From NCBI RefSeq assembly GCF_041410465.1, contig NZ_CP166961.1, positions 1,488,001-1,552,000 on the forward strand: a DNA stretch of 64,000 nt, given 5' to 3'. This document shows positions 45,477 to 55,268 of this stretch, in pieces (the stretch's first letter is position 1; every line of letters starts with the position of its first letter). The notes beneath the pieces are model-generated. The model was not told the DNA's origin. It did not search any database and was given only the letters and a program-made list of their open reading frames with translations. Both the position numbers and the translations under genes were made by a program. The stretch is from Thalassotalea sp. 273M-4 (GTDB lineage: Bacteria; Pseudomonadota; Gammaproteobacteria; Enterobacterales; Alteromonadaceae).

Positions 45477-46397
45477 TTATTGTAAAAATGGCGAAATATA
45501 GCCATCAGGTTTAAGCGCTAGTAGATCACAATTAATTCTATCAATAACATGCTCAGCGGTATTGCCGATAAGCATGGCAGAAAGTCCTGTTCGACCAATG
45601 GTCCCTAGAATCACTAATTCAGCATCAAGTTCGTTGGCAACCTGTTCTATAACATCTTCAGGTAAGCCTTCTTTAACATGTAAATACTTTTTATCAATGC
45701 CAAATTTGGCGGCATGCTGTTGCATCATTTTAATATGATGTGCTTGCATATTTTTATTGTATTCGGCGGCGTCAAACTCTGGAATTTCTATGGCAATATT
45801 AATAGGTGTACCAGGATAAGAGTTTACAAAGTGGGTATCGGCTTTTATTAACTTACTTAAATTAATCGCTTCTTCGGTAATTTTATTGTTCAAAGACATA
45901 TGATCTTCCTCGTCACTGCTGGCGTGAATAGCCGCGAGGATATGACCGTTTTCTGGCCAACTATGCTCTTTTACCAGCAATAGTGGAACCCAGCACTTAC
46001 GTATGAGATGCCAGTCGGTCGGGGTAAAGATGACAGATTGCAGAGTAGGGTGCTCGTGCGTACTTTTTAATACTAAATCGTATTTGTGCTCATCGACTTC
46101 GTTTAAAATGGCTTCAAAAGGTCGATTATGCCAGATCACTTTGTAATCAATTTTGTAGTCAAAATCGATAAGGATGTCGTCTAACCATTGCTCTCTACCT
46201 TTAATAACGGTGGCACGCATACTTTCTCTTTCTTCACCTGAAAGCATGGTGGTCATTTCATAAGAGAAGTCGTAAATGCACAGAAATGCAGTTACTTTAG
46301 CTTGGGTTTGCTTGGCTAGGGTACACGCCCGTTGTAAGGCTTTTTGGTCTTCGGTGGTGGGATCAATAACGACTAAGAGGTTCTGATAACTTTCCAT
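45477..46397 (-). CDS. uspE: Universal stress protein E
   Basis: A 306-residue protein with two tandem Usp domains (residues about 1-145 and 150-300). The second has the ATP-binding type end motif AELVILGTIGRTGLSAMLIGNTAEHVI; the first is more degenerate. Length and two-domain form match E. coli UspE (316). In enterics it lies next to fnr, as here. It should act in the cytoplasm in stress survival; no precise biochemical role is established. Confidence 0.92.
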   Translation of the reverse strand: MESYQNLLVVIDPTTEDQKALQRACTLAKQTQAKVTAFLCIYDFSYEMTTMLSGEERESMRATVIKGREQWLDDILIDFDYKIDYKVIWHNRPFEAILNEVDEHKYDLVLKSTHEHPTLQSVIFTPTDWHLIRKCWVPLLLVKEHSWPENGHILAAIHASSDEEDHMSLNNKITEEAINLSKLIKADTHFVNSYPGTPINIAIEIPEFDAAEYNKNMQAHHIKMMQQHAAKFGIDKKYLHVKEGLPEDVIEQVANELDAELVILGTIGRTGLSAMLIGNTAEHVIDRINCDLLALKPDGYISPFLQ

Positions 46398-46425
46398 GCG
46401 TATACCTATTCAATATTAAAAACTC

Positions 46426-46441
46426 ATATTAAGCTTAATAT
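46426..46441. promoter_or_regulatory. 16-bp perfect palindrome between fnr and uspE
   Basis: ATATTAAGCTTAATAT is self-complementary over 16 bases, 29 bases upstream of the uspE ATG. Could be an operator or part of an AT-rich promoter. Chance is possible in such AT-rich sequence. Confidence 0.35.
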
Positions 46442-46508
46442 TAATATTTGATACTTACAAATAGAACCTGCTTAGACGTTAATTATTTGATTTAATTTCT
46501 TTTTACCA

Positions 46509-47237
46509 TTATTTAACTTTATTAATACCCGCTAATTGATATAAACGGTCTTTGTCGATAATGGTAATGAATTTGTTTTCTACTCGAATTAACCCTTCTT
46601 TTTGGAAGCGGGTCATTAGGCGAGAAATGGTTTCAATGGTTAAGCCAATGTAATTGCCAATTTCACTGCGAGTCATTGGTAGACAAAACTCGGTTGAAGA
46701 TAAGTGGCGGGCACCTAGTCGACGTCCATAAGAAGCTAAGAAAGTCGCTAACTTTTCTTCGGCGTTTTTACGATTTAAAAGTAACAACATTTCGTTACCA
46801 CTATGTAGCTCGTTGCTCATCAAATTCATCATTTGCGCTTTAAGCTTAGGGATCTTTGATGATAAAACATCAAGGACTTCAAATGGGATTTCACAAACCA
46901 TAGAGGTTTCAAGCGCTTTCGCAAAACTTGGATGGGTTTTATTATTTAAGGCATCAAAGCCCATTAAATCCCCTGCTAAATGAAATCCGGTAATTTGTTC
47001 TTCACCAGATTCAGAAATAATAAAGGTTTTAAATGTTCCCGAACGGATCGCATAAAGCGTTTGCAGAGATTCGCCCGCTTTAAACAGTTGAGTATTTTTT
47101 TGGATCGGTTTTTTACGCGAGATAATATCATCTAACAGGTTTAGTTCACTTTCATTTAAACTAAATGGTAAACATAACTCACTGATACTACAGCTCTGGC
47201 ATTTTATATTATTTGTATACGCTATCGTTTGAGGCAT
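46509..47237 (-). CDS. fnr: FNR/EtrA oxygen-sensing transcription regulator
   Basis: A 242-residue CRP/FNR regulator. The [4Fe-4S] ligands are all present: Cys13, Cys16 and Cys22 ([10 protein letters not shown]) and Cys115, with the spacing of E. coli FNR. A cNMP-fold sensor domain, a long dimer helix (residues about 130-155) and the C-terminal HTH with [18 protein letters not shown] follow. The recognition helix E..SR reads the TTGAT/ATCAA half-sites. It is encoded just downstream of the cbb3 assembly genes, whose oxidase operon has an FNR box, so it probably regulates its neighbours. Confidence 0.95.
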   Translation of the reverse strand: MPQTIAYTNNIKCQSCSISELCLPFSLNESELNLLDDIISRKKPIQKNTQLFKAGESLQTLYAIRSGTFKTFIISESGEEQITGFHLAGDLMGFDALNNKTHPSFAKALETSMVCEIPFEVLDVLSSKIPKLKAQMMNLMSNELHSGNEMLLLLNRKNAEEKLATFLASYGRRLGARHLSSTEFCLPMTRSEIGNYIGLTIETISRLMTRFQKEGLIRVENKFITIIDKDRLYQLAGINKVK

Positions 47238-47281
47238 ATCAACCTTCTATGATGTATTTGGAAAAAGTCAAAAAAATTCTA

Positions 47282-47953
47282 CTAAAAAATTAGATCAAGA
47301 GCAATAATCAAAGAATAAATTCCTGCTAATAATAAAAAAATTGAAGTAACTTTACGAAAATAATTATTTTTTAAAGTTTTGCTAACAAAGCCGTAACCTT
47401 GCGAAAGGGTAAATAAAGCTGGCAAAGTGCCAAGTCCAAAACTCATCATTATGAACATCCCATCTATACCATTTGCCGATGCCATACTCCAAGTTAAGGT
47501 AGAATAAACCAAGCCACATGGTAACCAACCCCAGATTGCACCTAGCATTAAAGCTTGTTTAACATTGCTAACAGGGATAAATCGTTTACTAAGAGGCTGA
47601 ATTTTAACCCATAACTTTTTTCCGATGGCCTCTACTCGAGTGAGTAAAAAAGACCATTGACCAATATACAAGGCAAGGAATATTAAAAAGATGGCGGCAA
47701 TCACTCTGAGCCAGTTTACATGAACCCCAATAGATTTGATAGCTAAAGAACCTGTGACTCCGGCAATTAACCCAGCAATAGAGTAAGAAAGGATGCGACC
47801 CGCATTGTAACCTAGGATAAGGTTAATATTGGGTTTTTCATGTTTTATTACAACATTTGCGCTCAGCATAGAGGTAATGCCTCCGCACATAGCAACACAG
47901 TGACCGGCCCCTGCTAAACCAATCAAAAAGGCCGAAAAATAACTTAATTCCAT
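47282..47953 (-). CDS. TauE/SafE-like membrane protein of the cco cluster
   Basis: A 223-residue inner-membrane protein with six or seven segments. GLAGAGHCVAMCGGITSML near residue 12 is the conserved motif of the sulfite-exporter-like (DsbD/HupE-like) proteins that are found next to ccoS and fnr; the paired Cys and His could bind copper or take part in thiol transfer. Its role is probably in cbb3 or cytochrome c assembly, from context. It overlaps ccoS by 10 bases, so the two are translationally coupled. Confidence 0.85.
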   Translation of the reverse strand: MELSYFSAFLIGLAGAGHCVAMCGGITSMLSANVVIKHEKPNINLILGYNAGRILSYSIAGLIAGVTGSLAIKSIGVHVNWLRVIAAIFLIFLALYIGQWSFLLTRVEAIGKKLWVKIQPLSKRFIPVSNVKQALMLGAIWGWLPCGLVYSTLTWSMASANGIDGMFIMMSFGLGTLPALFTLSQGYGFVSKTLKNNYFRKVTSIFLLLAGIYSLIIALDLIF

Positions 47954-48189
47954 TCGTCTTCTGATGACTCTTCTAAGTTGGATTTGTGCTGATGCTCGGT
48001 TGTTTTGGCATCGGGTTGTTTATGTTTTTTGCTGTGTTTTTTGGCTGTTTTGTCTTCATCAAATAAGATGCTCATACCTTGTTTTTCTAAATCATCAAAT
48101 TGCTCGGTTTTCACCGCCCAAAAAAACAAATAAATGGCTAAAGCAGTAAATAAAATGGCAATGGGAATTAAAATGTAGATGACACTCAT
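47944..48189 (-). CDS. ccoS: cbb3-type oxidase assembly protein CcoS
   Basis: An 81-residue protein with one N-terminal membrane segment (SVIYILIPIAILFTALAIYLFFWAV) followed by TEQFDDLEKQGMSILFDED, the CcoS signature, and a long polar His/Lys tail that is a little longer than usual. CcoS is needed for cofactor insertion into cbb3 oxidase. It lies between ccoI and the TauE-like gene. Confidence 0.92.
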   Translation of the reverse strand: MSVIYILIPIAILFTALAIYLFFWAVKTEQFDDLEKQGMSILFDEDKTAKKHSKKHKQPDAKTTEHQHKSNLEESSEDEWN

Positions 48190-48210
48190 AAAGTAGCCTA
48201 TACCGACCCG

Positions 48211-50613
48211 TTATTTTAATAATCTTAGTGAATTGCTGACCACAATAATAGAACTTGCAGACATGCCTAATACTGCCAGATATGGGGTAATAAAGCCAGC
48301 AACCGCAAGCGGTAATACGATGGCGTTATAGGCAAAAGCCCAACCAAAGTTTTGCCGAATGATACGATTGGTTTTATCACTGATCTGACAAAGAGCTAAT
48401 ATAGACGACAACTTATTGTTTAATAAAATAACATCGGCACCACTTTTCGCTATTTCGGTGCCACTGCCCATAGCTATCGATACGTGCGCTGCCGCGAATA
48501 CGGGGGAGTCATTAACCCCATCGCCAACCATGGCTAAATGATTACCCTGGCGTTGCTGTTGTTCAATAATGTTCAATTTATCTTGGGCACTACAAGCACT
48601 GTGAGCATCGTTAATGGGGAGTTGCTGTAGAAATACATCAACCCCTTTTTTAGAGTCTCCACTTATGAGCATGGGTTCGATTTGATGTTGTTTTAACGTC
48701 TCTAAAACGAGCACTGCATCGTCTCGAATGCTGTCTTTTAAATAAAAAGCAGCAACGCATTGCCCATTTAATATCAAAATACACTGAGCATCATCGTATG
48801 CTGAGTTTACTTTGGCAAAGTTTTTAACCCATTCAAATTTGCCAATCAGAATCGTTTGACCTTGATATTTCCCTTCAATACCGCAACCTGGGATAACTTT
48901 TATGTTTTCTATGGCTACGCTATGATCTCGATATGATAAAAAGGCTTTGGCAATAGGATGCTCGGAACGAGACTCTAATGTTGATGCAATCGCAAGAATG
49001 TCGTTGTCACTAAACTGCTCAAAGTTTGGCTCGCGTACTAGCCGATCAAGGCTAAATTGACCTTGGGTCAGGGTACCTGTTTTATCAAAAGCGACTCGAT
49101 TAAGCTTGGGCACGGTTTCTAAAACATGCGCGTTTTTAATCAAAATCCCTTGGCGATTTAAACTGATGGTGCCACACGTTAATGCGGTTGGGGTAGCAAG
49201 CGATAAGGCGCAAGGGCAGGTTGCAACCAATACAGATAAGGCGATCCAAAACGCGTCTTGTGGCTCGGTTTGATACCAATACAATGCGGTCGCGCTTGAG
49301 GTGACTAACACCAAGGCAACAAAGTATTGTGCAATCCTGTCGGATAATTTGGCTATTTTGGGTTTGTACGCTTGTGCGGACTCGCTTAAGCGAATCAAGT
49401 TGGTTAAAAAACTTTCCGCATTAGGTTTACTAATTTCGACCACCAAATTGCCATCGCCGTTAACCGTCCCAGCAAACACAGCGTCGCCAATGCTTTTATC
49501 AATGGGGTCATGCTCTCCCGTTAGCATGGCTTCGTTGATACTCGAATTACCATCAACAATTACACCATCGCCCGCAATGGTCTCACCTGGTTTAATACTC
49601 ACCTGATCCAAAGCAACTAAGGACTTAGCACTGACAATTTGCTCACAGCCTTGCACCAGCTTGGTTGCGGTTAGAGGCATAAGTTTTAATAAATTTGCAG
49701 ACACCTCGGCGGCTCGCGCTCGCGCCCTAAACTCTAAAAATTTGCCAATAAGCAGTAAGAAAGTAAACATACTTACCGACTCAAAGTAAACTTCACCAGA
49801 TTGAGTGAAAGTCGCATAACTGCTGGCGATAAAGGCCAAAATAATGGCAATGGAAACCGGAACGTCCATCGATAAATGTTTGGCTTTTAACGCTTTGTAT
49901 GCGCCAATATGAAATGGCAATGCGCCATAGGTCACAATAGGTAAAGTCAGCACAAAACTGGTCCCACGAAGGTAAGTCAGATTGTGCTCAGCTAGGTCGC
50001 TAAAGGCACCAAAATATAAACCAAAGGCAACCATCATTACCTGCATGGTTAAAATGCCACTGACCCCAAGGCGACGAATAAAGGCTTTAGCTTGTTGTTC
50101 GTTTTTTTGCTCGTTTAAGTTGGCTTTAAAAGGCAGAGCTTGGTAACCAATTTTCTGGATAAGATTAAGAATGTCGCTCAGTTGTACGGTATCAGGTTGC
50201 CAACAAACCGTTGCTCTTTGACTTGTTGCATTGACCTGAATTTTAACCACACCGGGTTGTTTTTGAACTTGTTTTTCAATTAGCCATGCACAGGCAGCGC
50301 AAGCCATACCATCGATGGATAATATGGTTTCTCGCCCTTGTTCAGCATCGTGGGTAAACTCACTTTGTAACGATTCATCGTTGATAAAATCATTACCAGA
50401 AGGTTGTTCGAGCAAAGCCTGAGGAATGACTTCGTCAACTTTTTTATTTTTTTCTGTACGAAAACGATAATAATCTTGTAGATCATTTTCAACAATGGCC
50501 TGGGCCACAGCTTGACAGCCATAGCAGCACATAGGTTGATCTTTATCATCGATGTTTACAAACAGTTTTAGCCCTGGCGGAATGGATTCGCCACAATGAA
50601 AACATCCGTTCAT
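48211..50613 (-). CDS. ccoI: Copper-translocating P-type ATPase CcoI
   Basis: An 800-residue P1B ATPase that supplies copper for cbb3 oxidase. N-terminal Cys-rich segment (CFHCGESIPPG...MCCYGCQAVAQAI), an HMA domain with GMACAACAWLIE, membrane segments with the CPC ion site (ATCPCALSLATPTAL), actuator domain motif LTGEHDPI (TGE), phosphorylated Asp in DKTGTLTQG, and the hinge MVGDGVNDSPVFAAA. All catalytic residues are present. Forms the fixH-ccoI-ccoS operon; it starts 2 bases after fixH. Confidence 0.95.
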   Translation of the reverse strand: MNGCFHCGESIPPGLKLFVNIDDKDQPMCCYGCQAVAQAIVENDLQDYYRFRTEKNKKVDEVIPQALLEQPSGNDFINDESLQSEFTHDAEQGRETILSIDGMACAACAWLIEKQVQKQPGVVKIQVNATSQRATVCWQPDTVQLSDILNLIQKIGYQALPFKANLNEQKNEQQAKAFIRRLGVSGILTMQVMMVAFGLYFGAFSDLAEHNLTYLRGTSFVLTLPIVTYGALPFHIGAYKALKAKHLSMDVPVSIAIILAFIASSYATFTQSGEVYFESVSMFTFLLLIGKFLEFRARARAAEVSANLLKLMPLTATKLVQGCEQIVSAKSLVALDQVSIKPGETIAGDGVIVDGNSSINEAMLTGEHDPIDKSIGDAVFAGTVNGDGNLVVEISKPNAESFLTNLIRLSESAQAYKPKIAKLSDRIAQYFVALVLVTSSATALYWYQTEPQDAFWIALSVLVATCPCALSLATPTALTCGTISLNRQGILIKNAHVLETVPKLNRVAFDKTGTLTQGQFSLDRLVREPNFEQFSDNDILAIASTLESRSEHPIAKAFLSYRDHSVAIENIKVIPGCGIEGKYQGQTILIGKFEWVKNFAKVNSAYDDAQCILILNGQCVAAFYLKDSIRDDAVLVLETLKQHQIEPMLISGDSKKGVDVFLQQLPINDAHSACSAQDKLNIIEQQQRQGNHLAMVGDGVNDSPVFAAAHVSIAMGSGTEIAKSGADVILLNNKLSSILALCQISDKTNRIIRQNFGWAFAYNAIVLPLAVAGFITPYLAVLGMSASSIIVVSNSLRLLK

Positions 50614-50615
50614 AG

Positions 50616-51098
50616 TTAGTATTGCATTTCAAATTCGGTAGGTTGTACTTGAGGTAATGCAACGATTGTTTGCATACGCCACTTATCGTCAAACGGGGTA
50701 ATAGATACTCGCCATTTGCCGTTTACGTCTTGGTCAAATTGTTGACGATAATGTCCATTACCATCGCGGGTAAGTTTTAAATCAAAATCGCGATGGCTTA
50801 AGGTTGAATGGTAAAAGTTTACATTTAACACTGGGAATGTTTTTTCAATGCCTGTTGGTATCAGCACAATTTCATTGTCGCTGATATGCATATTAAAACG
50901 AATGCCAAGTTTTTCGGCCATTTTAAATTTACGAATGTCTTGATTTATGCTTTTGCCTTTTTTGTAATAATCATCAACAACAACCGTATCTGGGTTGGTA
51001 TTAGCGATAATAAGGGTGGTAATACCCGCAACAACAGCACTTATGGGAAGGATAAAAACTAAATAAGCCCAAGGCTCTTTATACCAAGGTGTTTGCAT
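50616..51098 (-). CDS. fixH: FixH/CcoH family cbb3 assembly protein
   Basis: A 160-residue protein with one N-terminal membrane segment (WAYLVFILPISAVVAGITTLIIA) and a periplasmic domain: NPDTVVVDDYYKKGKSINQD is the FixH hallmark. It helps assemble cbb3 oxidase together with CcoI. First gene of the assembly operon; the 146-base spacer upstream holds the ccoP terminator and a perfect 12-bp inverted repeat. No ccoG lies between it and ccoP, unlike in many proteobacteria. Confidence 0.92.
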   Translation of the reverse strand: MQTPWYKEPWAYLVFILPISAVVAGITTLIIANTNPDTVVVDDYYKKGKSINQDIRKFKMAEKLGIRFNMHISDNEIVLIPTGIEKTFPVLNVNFYHSTLSHRDFDLKLTRDGNGHYRQQFDQDVNGKWRVSITPFDDKWRMQTIVALPQVQPTEFEMQY

Positions 51099-51129
51099 AA
51101 AAGTAACTCAAATCTCTTTTTAATAATCA

Positions 51130-51167
51130 TTATACGAGTAAGCATTCTATCACGATTACTCGTATAA
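51130..51167 (-). promoter_or_regulatory. Perfect 12-bp inverted repeat before fixH
   Basis: TTATACGAGTAA (51130-51141) and TTACTCGTATAA (51156-51167), 14-base loop. On the minus strand the left arm includes TATAAT, a perfect -10 box, about 30 bases before the fixH ATG, so the repeat may be an operator over the promoter. It is distinct from the ccoP terminator next to it. Not an FNR site. Confidence 0.5.
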
Positions 51168-51191
51168 GGACTCTTTTACTGATACTTAGGT

Positions 51192-51227
51192 AAAATAAAA
51201 CCCTGTATAGAATTTCTATACAGGGTT
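51192..51227 (-). terminator. Rho-independent terminator of ccoNOQP
   Basis: 14-bp stem aaccctgtatagaa / ttctatacagggtt followed on the minus strand by TTATTTT. It ends the oxidase operon 17 bases after ccoP. Confidence 0.88.
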
Positions 51228-51244
51228 GTTAACAAAAGCGAAGG

Positions 51245-52225
51245 TTATTCTGGTTGCGATAGGCTGTATACGTATGCGCTGATCACACGTATTTTATCTT
51301 CACCAAGAATGCTTTTCCAAGCAGGCATCACGCCAGCACGGCCGTTACGGATAGACTCTTCAATTGCACGTTCAGAACCACCGTATAACCAAATGTTGTC
51401 GTTTAGGGCAGGGGCGCCTAAAGGCATACCCATTGCTAAACTACCTTGGCCTTGATCACCGTGACACGCAGCACACATAGCAAACTTTTGTTCACCTTTA
51501 GCAGCCAGGTCAGCGTTAACTTTATCAGCGCGTTCTGGGTTAAGGCTTATTACATAGGCTGTAACTTCTTTAACGCCTTGTTCACCACCTAGCATGTCTT
51601 TCCAAGCAATCATACCGTTGGCTTTACGACCGTAAAGTAGGGTGTGTTCAATATCAGCACCCGTGCCACCGTATAACCAATCAGTATCCGTTAAGTTAGG
51701 GAAGCCTACGGTGCCTTTCGCATCGGAACCATGACATTGCGAACAGTTTTGTAAATACAAACGTTGGCCAATTTTTAAGGCTTCTTCGTTTTTACTTAGC
51801 TGTTCTACCGATTGACTTGCGTACTCAGCAAAAATTGGCCCGTAGCGCTCTTCCGCTTGGTTCACTTCGCGGTCATATTGAATCAACATGCCAGCGTCTT
51901 TAGCCGCGGCTGCTTTTTCTTTTGAGTCCACAATGTTAGCAACGTCTTGGTTTGAGCTGCGCCATTTAAATAACCCTTCGTAGTTACCTAAACCAGGGTA
52001 AAGAGCAAGATAACCAAAACCCCAAATAATGGTAACAAGGAAGAATGTACTCCACCATTTAGGTAGTGGATTGTTTAACTCTTGGATACCATCGAACTCG
52101 TGGTCCATTGGCTTACCTTCTTCAACGCCGGTGAAGTTTTTCATACACCAGCGTAAGATGATGATACAGCCAATAAGCGTACCTAAGGTTAAGACGGTTA
52201 TCCATATACTCCAGAAGCTAGACAT
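51245..52225 (-). CDS. ccoP: cbb3-type cytochrome c oxidase subunit III (CcoP)
   Basis: A 326-residue membrane-anchored dihaem cytochrome c. Two N-terminal membrane segments (residues 5-25 and 58-77; HEFDGIQELNNPLPKWW between them is the CcoP signature), then two c-type haem sites, CSQCHG near residue 159 and CAACHG near residue 250, each with a Met-containing loop. It passes electrons from cytochrome c to CcoO/CcoN. Its start overlaps the end of ccoQ by 8 bases. Confidence 0.97.
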   Translation of the reverse strand: MSSFWSIWITVLTLGTLIGCIIILRWCMKNFTGVEEGKPMDHEFDGIQELNNPLPKWWSTFFLVTIIWGFGYLALYPGLGNYEGLFKWRSSNQDVANIVDSKEKAAAAKDAGMLIQYDREVNQAEERYGPIFAEYASQSVEQLSKNEEALKIGQRLYLQNCSQCHGSDAKGTVGFPNLTDTDWLYGGTGADIEHTLLYGRKANGMIAWKDMLGGEQGVKEVTAYVISLNPERADKVNADLAAKGEQKFAMCAACHGDQGQGSLAMGMPLGAPALNDNIWLYGGSERAIEESIRNGRAGVMPAWKSILGEDKIRVISAYVYSLSQPE

Positions 52226-52403
52226 TATTATTAGTCTCCTGTTTTTTATCTACTTGTTTGTCTTTCTCGTCGTCTTCTAATATAGATTTAGCGGCTTCAT
52301 CAAATGAGTCTTTACGCTTTCTGCTGTAAGCCCATAGCACTATGATGATAAATAGTACAAAGATTAAAACCGTAAAAATGCCTCGTAAGGTGCCATAATC
52401 CAT
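52218..52403 (-). CDS. ccoQ: cbb3-type oxidase subunit CcoQ
   Basis: A 61-residue protein with one membrane segment (MDYGTLRGIFTVLIFVLFIIIVLWAYSR) and an acidic tail FDEAAKSILEDDE, the standard CcoQ form. It stabilises the oxidase. It lies between ccoO and ccoP with minimal spacing. Confidence 0.93.
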   Translation of the reverse strand: MDYGTLRGIFTVLIFVLFIIIVLWAYSRKRKDSFDEAAKSILEDDEKDKQVDKKQETNNNV

Positions 52404-52405
52404 AA

Positions 52406-53080
52406 TTATTTCAACGCATGACCAAGTGATTGTAAATAAGCGATAAGGGCATCAATCTCTTGTAGAGAGTCCTTACCAGTAATACTTTTCGTTGTGGCGA
52501 ATTCTTTACCCGCATTAGCAATATCTTCAGCCGAGTAAAGCGGAATGAAGTTACCATTCTCATCTTTGTGGCTGCGATTTTTTGTTAATTGGTTAAATAA
52601 TTTCATCTTCTTAGCAGAAAGTTCATTACTAATAGGCGTTTCTGCTAACCATGGGTAGCCTGGCATGTTTGACTCAGGTACCACAGAACGAGGATCCATT
52701 AAATGAGCGTAGTGCCAGTCGTCAGAATAACGTTGACCAACACGAGCCAAATCTGGACCAGTACGCTTAGAACCCCATAAGAAAGGGTGTTCCCACACAG
52801 ATTCACCAGCAACACTGTAATGACCGTAACGCTCAGTTTCAGCACGAAATGGGCGGATCATTTGAGAGTGACAGTTATTACATCCTTCACGAATGTAAAT
52901 ATCACGACCTTCCATTTCAAGCGCTGTGTAAGGACGCAGACTTTCAACAGGTTGGGTGGTTTCTTTTTGGAAAAACAGCGGGGTGATTTCAACTAAACCA
53001 CCAATACTGATTGCCATGATGGTAATAATGAAGAACCAACCAACGTGTTTTTCTACTTTTTCATGTTTATTCATTGACAT
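52406..53080 (-). CDS. ccoO: cbb3-type oxidase subunit II (CcoO), monohaem cytochrome c
   Basis: A 224-residue protein with an N-terminal membrane anchor and one c-type haem site: [28 protein letters not shown] near residue 62, with the Met ligand further on ([11 protein letters not shown]). The start MSMNKHE is preceded by aaggaga, better than the longer in-frame start that overlaps ccoN. Confidence 0.96.
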   Translation of the reverse strand: MSMNKHEKVEKHVGWFFIITIMAISIGGLVEITPLFFQKETTQPVESLRPYTALEMEGRDIYIREGCNNCHSQMIRPFRAETERYGHYSVAGESVWEHPFLWGSKRTGPDLARVGQRYSDDWHYAHLMDPRSVVPESNMPGYPWLAETPISNELSAKKMKLFNQLTKNRSHKDENGNFIPLYSAEDIANAGKEFATTKSITGKDSLQEIDALIAYLQSLGHALK

Positions 53081-53090
53081 TGTATTCTCC

Positions 53091-54515
53091 TTACGCAACC
53101 GCTTCTTTTTCTAAACTACCGTCTTTTGCACCGATAGTTTTGAACATGTTGTAAGCCATTAGAAGGAAACCAGCTACGACAAAACAACCGCCAACAAAAC
53201 GAATGAAGTAGAATGGGTACGATGCTTGTAAACTTTCTACGAAGCTGTAGGTTAACGTACCGTCAGTATTTACTGCACGCCACATTAAACCTTGCATTAC
53301 GCCTGAAATCCACATAGCAACAATGTAAAGAACAATACCAGTAGTATGTAACCAGAAGTGAATGTTGATAAGCTTAATACTGTACATACGACCTTGGTTA
53401 AATAGCACTGGGATTAGGTGATACACCGCACCAATTGAAATCATAGCAACCCAGCCAAGCGCACCAGAGTGAACGTGACCAACAGTCCAGTCTGTGTAGT
53501 GAGATAATGCATTCACTGATTTGATTGCCATCATTGGACCTTCGAAGGTAGACATACCGTAGAAAGACAATGAAACGATTAAGAAACGTAAGATTGGATC
53601 ATGGCGAAGTTTATGCCATGCACCAGATAACGTCATAATACCGTTAATCATACCACCCCAAGATGGTAAGAATAAAACAACAGACATAACCATACCTAAG
53701 CTTTGAGTCCAGTCAGGTAGTGCTGTGTAGTGAAGGTGATGCGGACCAGCCCAGATGTATAAAGATACTAGAGCCCAAAAGTGAACAATCGATAAACGGT
53801 ATGAGTAAACAGGGCGTTCAGCTTGCTTTGGTACAAAGTAATACATCATACCTAGGAAGCCAGCGGTTAGCAGGAAGCCAACAGCATTGTGACCGTACCA
53901 CCATTGCATCATGGCATCAATAGCGCCAGAGTATAGCGAGTATGATTTGGTTAACGTTAATGGGATTGCCATTGAGTTACCAATATGTAGAACAGCGACT
54001 GTGATGATGAAACCACCAAAGAACCAGTTGGCCACATATATATGAGACGTTTTACGCTTGATAAGCGTACCAAAGAAGACGATTGCGTAAGAAACCCAAA
54101 CTAGGGCAATAAGAATGTCAATTGGCCATTCTAATTCAGCATACTCTTTTGAAGAGGTAAGACCAAGTGGCAGAGTGATAGCGGCAGAAACAATAACAGC
54201 TTGCCAGCCCCAGAAGGTAAATGGCACAAGCTTGCCACCAAATAATGCCGTTTTACAGGTACGTTGGACAACATAATAAGATGTTGCAAATAAGGCACTT
54301 GTACCAAAGGCAAAAATCACCGCATTAGTATGTAAAGGACGTAAACGAGAATACGTTAGCCACGGAGTGTCGAAGTTTAGAGCCGGCCAAATTAATTGTG
54401 CCGCAATAATTACACCCACTAATGTGCCAACTATACCCCAAATAACAGTCATTACAGTAAATTGGCGAACAACTTTATAGTTGTAATCCATTTCTGTCAG
54501 ATTGTTTTGACTCAT
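53091..54515 (-). CDS. ccoN: cbb3-type cytochrome c oxidase subunit I (CcoN)
   Basis: A 474-residue catalytic subunit with 12 membrane segments. Haem and copper ligands are visible: [32 protein letters not shown] (copper-B His and the crosslinked Tyr region), [27 protein letters not shown] and [15 protein letters not shown] (haem His pair). It reduces oxygen to water with high affinity and pumps protons. First gene of ccoNOQP; ATG 54515 (MSQNN) is used. A near-consensus FNR box lies about 190 bases upstream. Confidence 0.97.
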   Translation of the reverse strand: MSQNNLTEMDYNYKVVRQFTVMTVIWGIVGTLVGVIIAAQLIWPALNFDTPWLTYSRLRPLHTNAVIFAFGTSALFATSYYVVQRTCKTALFGGKLVPFTFWGWQAVIVSAAITLPLGLTSSKEYAELEWPIDILIALVWVSYAIVFFGTLIKRKTSHIYVANWFFGGFIITVAVLHIGNSMAIPLTLTKSYSLYSGAIDAMMQWWYGHNAVGFLLTAGFLGMMYYFVPKQAERPVYSYRLSIVHFWALVSLYIWAGPHHLHYTALPDWTQSLGMVMSVVLFLPSWGGMINGIMTLSGAWHKLRHDPILRFLIVSLSFYGMSTFEGPMMAIKSVNALSHYTDWTVGHVHSGALGWVAMISIGAVYHLIPVLFNQGRMYSIKLINIHFWLHTTGIVLYIVAMWISGVMQGLMWRAVNTDGTLTYSFVESLQASYPFYFIRFVGGCFVVAGFLLMAYNMFKTIGAKDGSLEKEAVA

Positions 54516-54703
54516 ATATAATGGTTCCACATTTATAATTATATCGTTATGAGAAATAATAGCTCATGCTTGTTTACAAACCGTAAGTATAAGGCATGTC
54601 TATTAGTTATAGTTCAAAAAATGCACAGTCGGTAAAACTGTTTATTTTTAGTGGGCGATAATATAGATTCTGCCCCCTAATGTCATTAGATGATGGTAAA
54701 AAT

Positions 54704-54717
54704 ATGATGTGGATCAA
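54704..54717 (-). promoter_or_regulatory. FNR-binding site upstream of ccoN
   Basis: ATGAT-gtgg-ATCAA matches the FNR consensus TTGAT-N4-ATCAA at nine of ten defined bases. It lies in the spacer between ccoN (minus) and the gene at 54812 (plus), so it could act on either. Expected target of the FNR encoded in the same cluster. Confidence 0.75.
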
Positions 54718-54811
54718 GTAAATGTTTTCAAAAAGTTTAACAATGTGTGCAAAATTGATTCATTTCCTTAATAATAGCCGTTTAATCAAGTCTGCGAGCG
54801 AGTAAAAACGG

Positions 54812-55264
54812 GTGCTTAAGTCTTTTTACATTTTTTTAACGGTTTTGTTCTTATTCGGGCTGGGTTATTTCACTTTTAACCTGGCGTCATACAATGAAAA
54901 TACAACAAAATTAATCCCAAGCCTGTGTGCTTTTGAACACCAAGTTTGTACTCAAGAGACTTTGTTTGGTAGCGCTGAATTAACGGCTTTACCAAAGCGA
55001 ATTTTGAGCGAGCAAGAAATTGAATTTCAACTGACTTTAGGTTCAATTGAGCTAAAAGATATTAAATCGGCTTGGATAGAAGGGCGCGATATGTATATGG
55101 GCAAAGTCCCTTTGTTTTTTAAGCCTAACAACACGCATTTTATCGCCAAAACCATGCTCGGCGCATGCACAGACCCTCAAATGGTATGGACTATGTTTGT
55201 TAATATTAAACAAGGTGAAAAAACACAAACTCTGATGTTTAATTTTGTTAGTTATCAAAATTAA
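54812..55264 (+). CDS. Hypothetical membrane-anchored periplasmic protein
   Basis: A 150-residue protein with an N-terminal membrane segment (FYIFLTVLFLFGLGYFTF) and a periplasmic part holding three Cys (PSLCAFEHQVCTQ... and LGACTDPQMVWTMFVNI), a pattern that could be an oxidised pair. Similar proteins are found divergent from ccoN in related genomes, so a link to respiration or copper handling is possible but unproven. GTG start; the ribosome-binding site is weak. Shares its upstream spacer, including the FNR box, with ccoN. Confidence 0.65.
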   Translation: MLKSFYIFLTVLFLFGLGYFTFNLASYNENTTKLIPSLCAFEHQVCTQETLFGSAELTALPKRILSEQEIEFQLTLGSIELKDIKSAWIEGRDMYMGKVPLFFKPNNTHFIAKTMLGACTDPQMVWTMFVNIKQGEKTQTLMFNFVSYQN

Positions 55265-55268
55265 GCGA

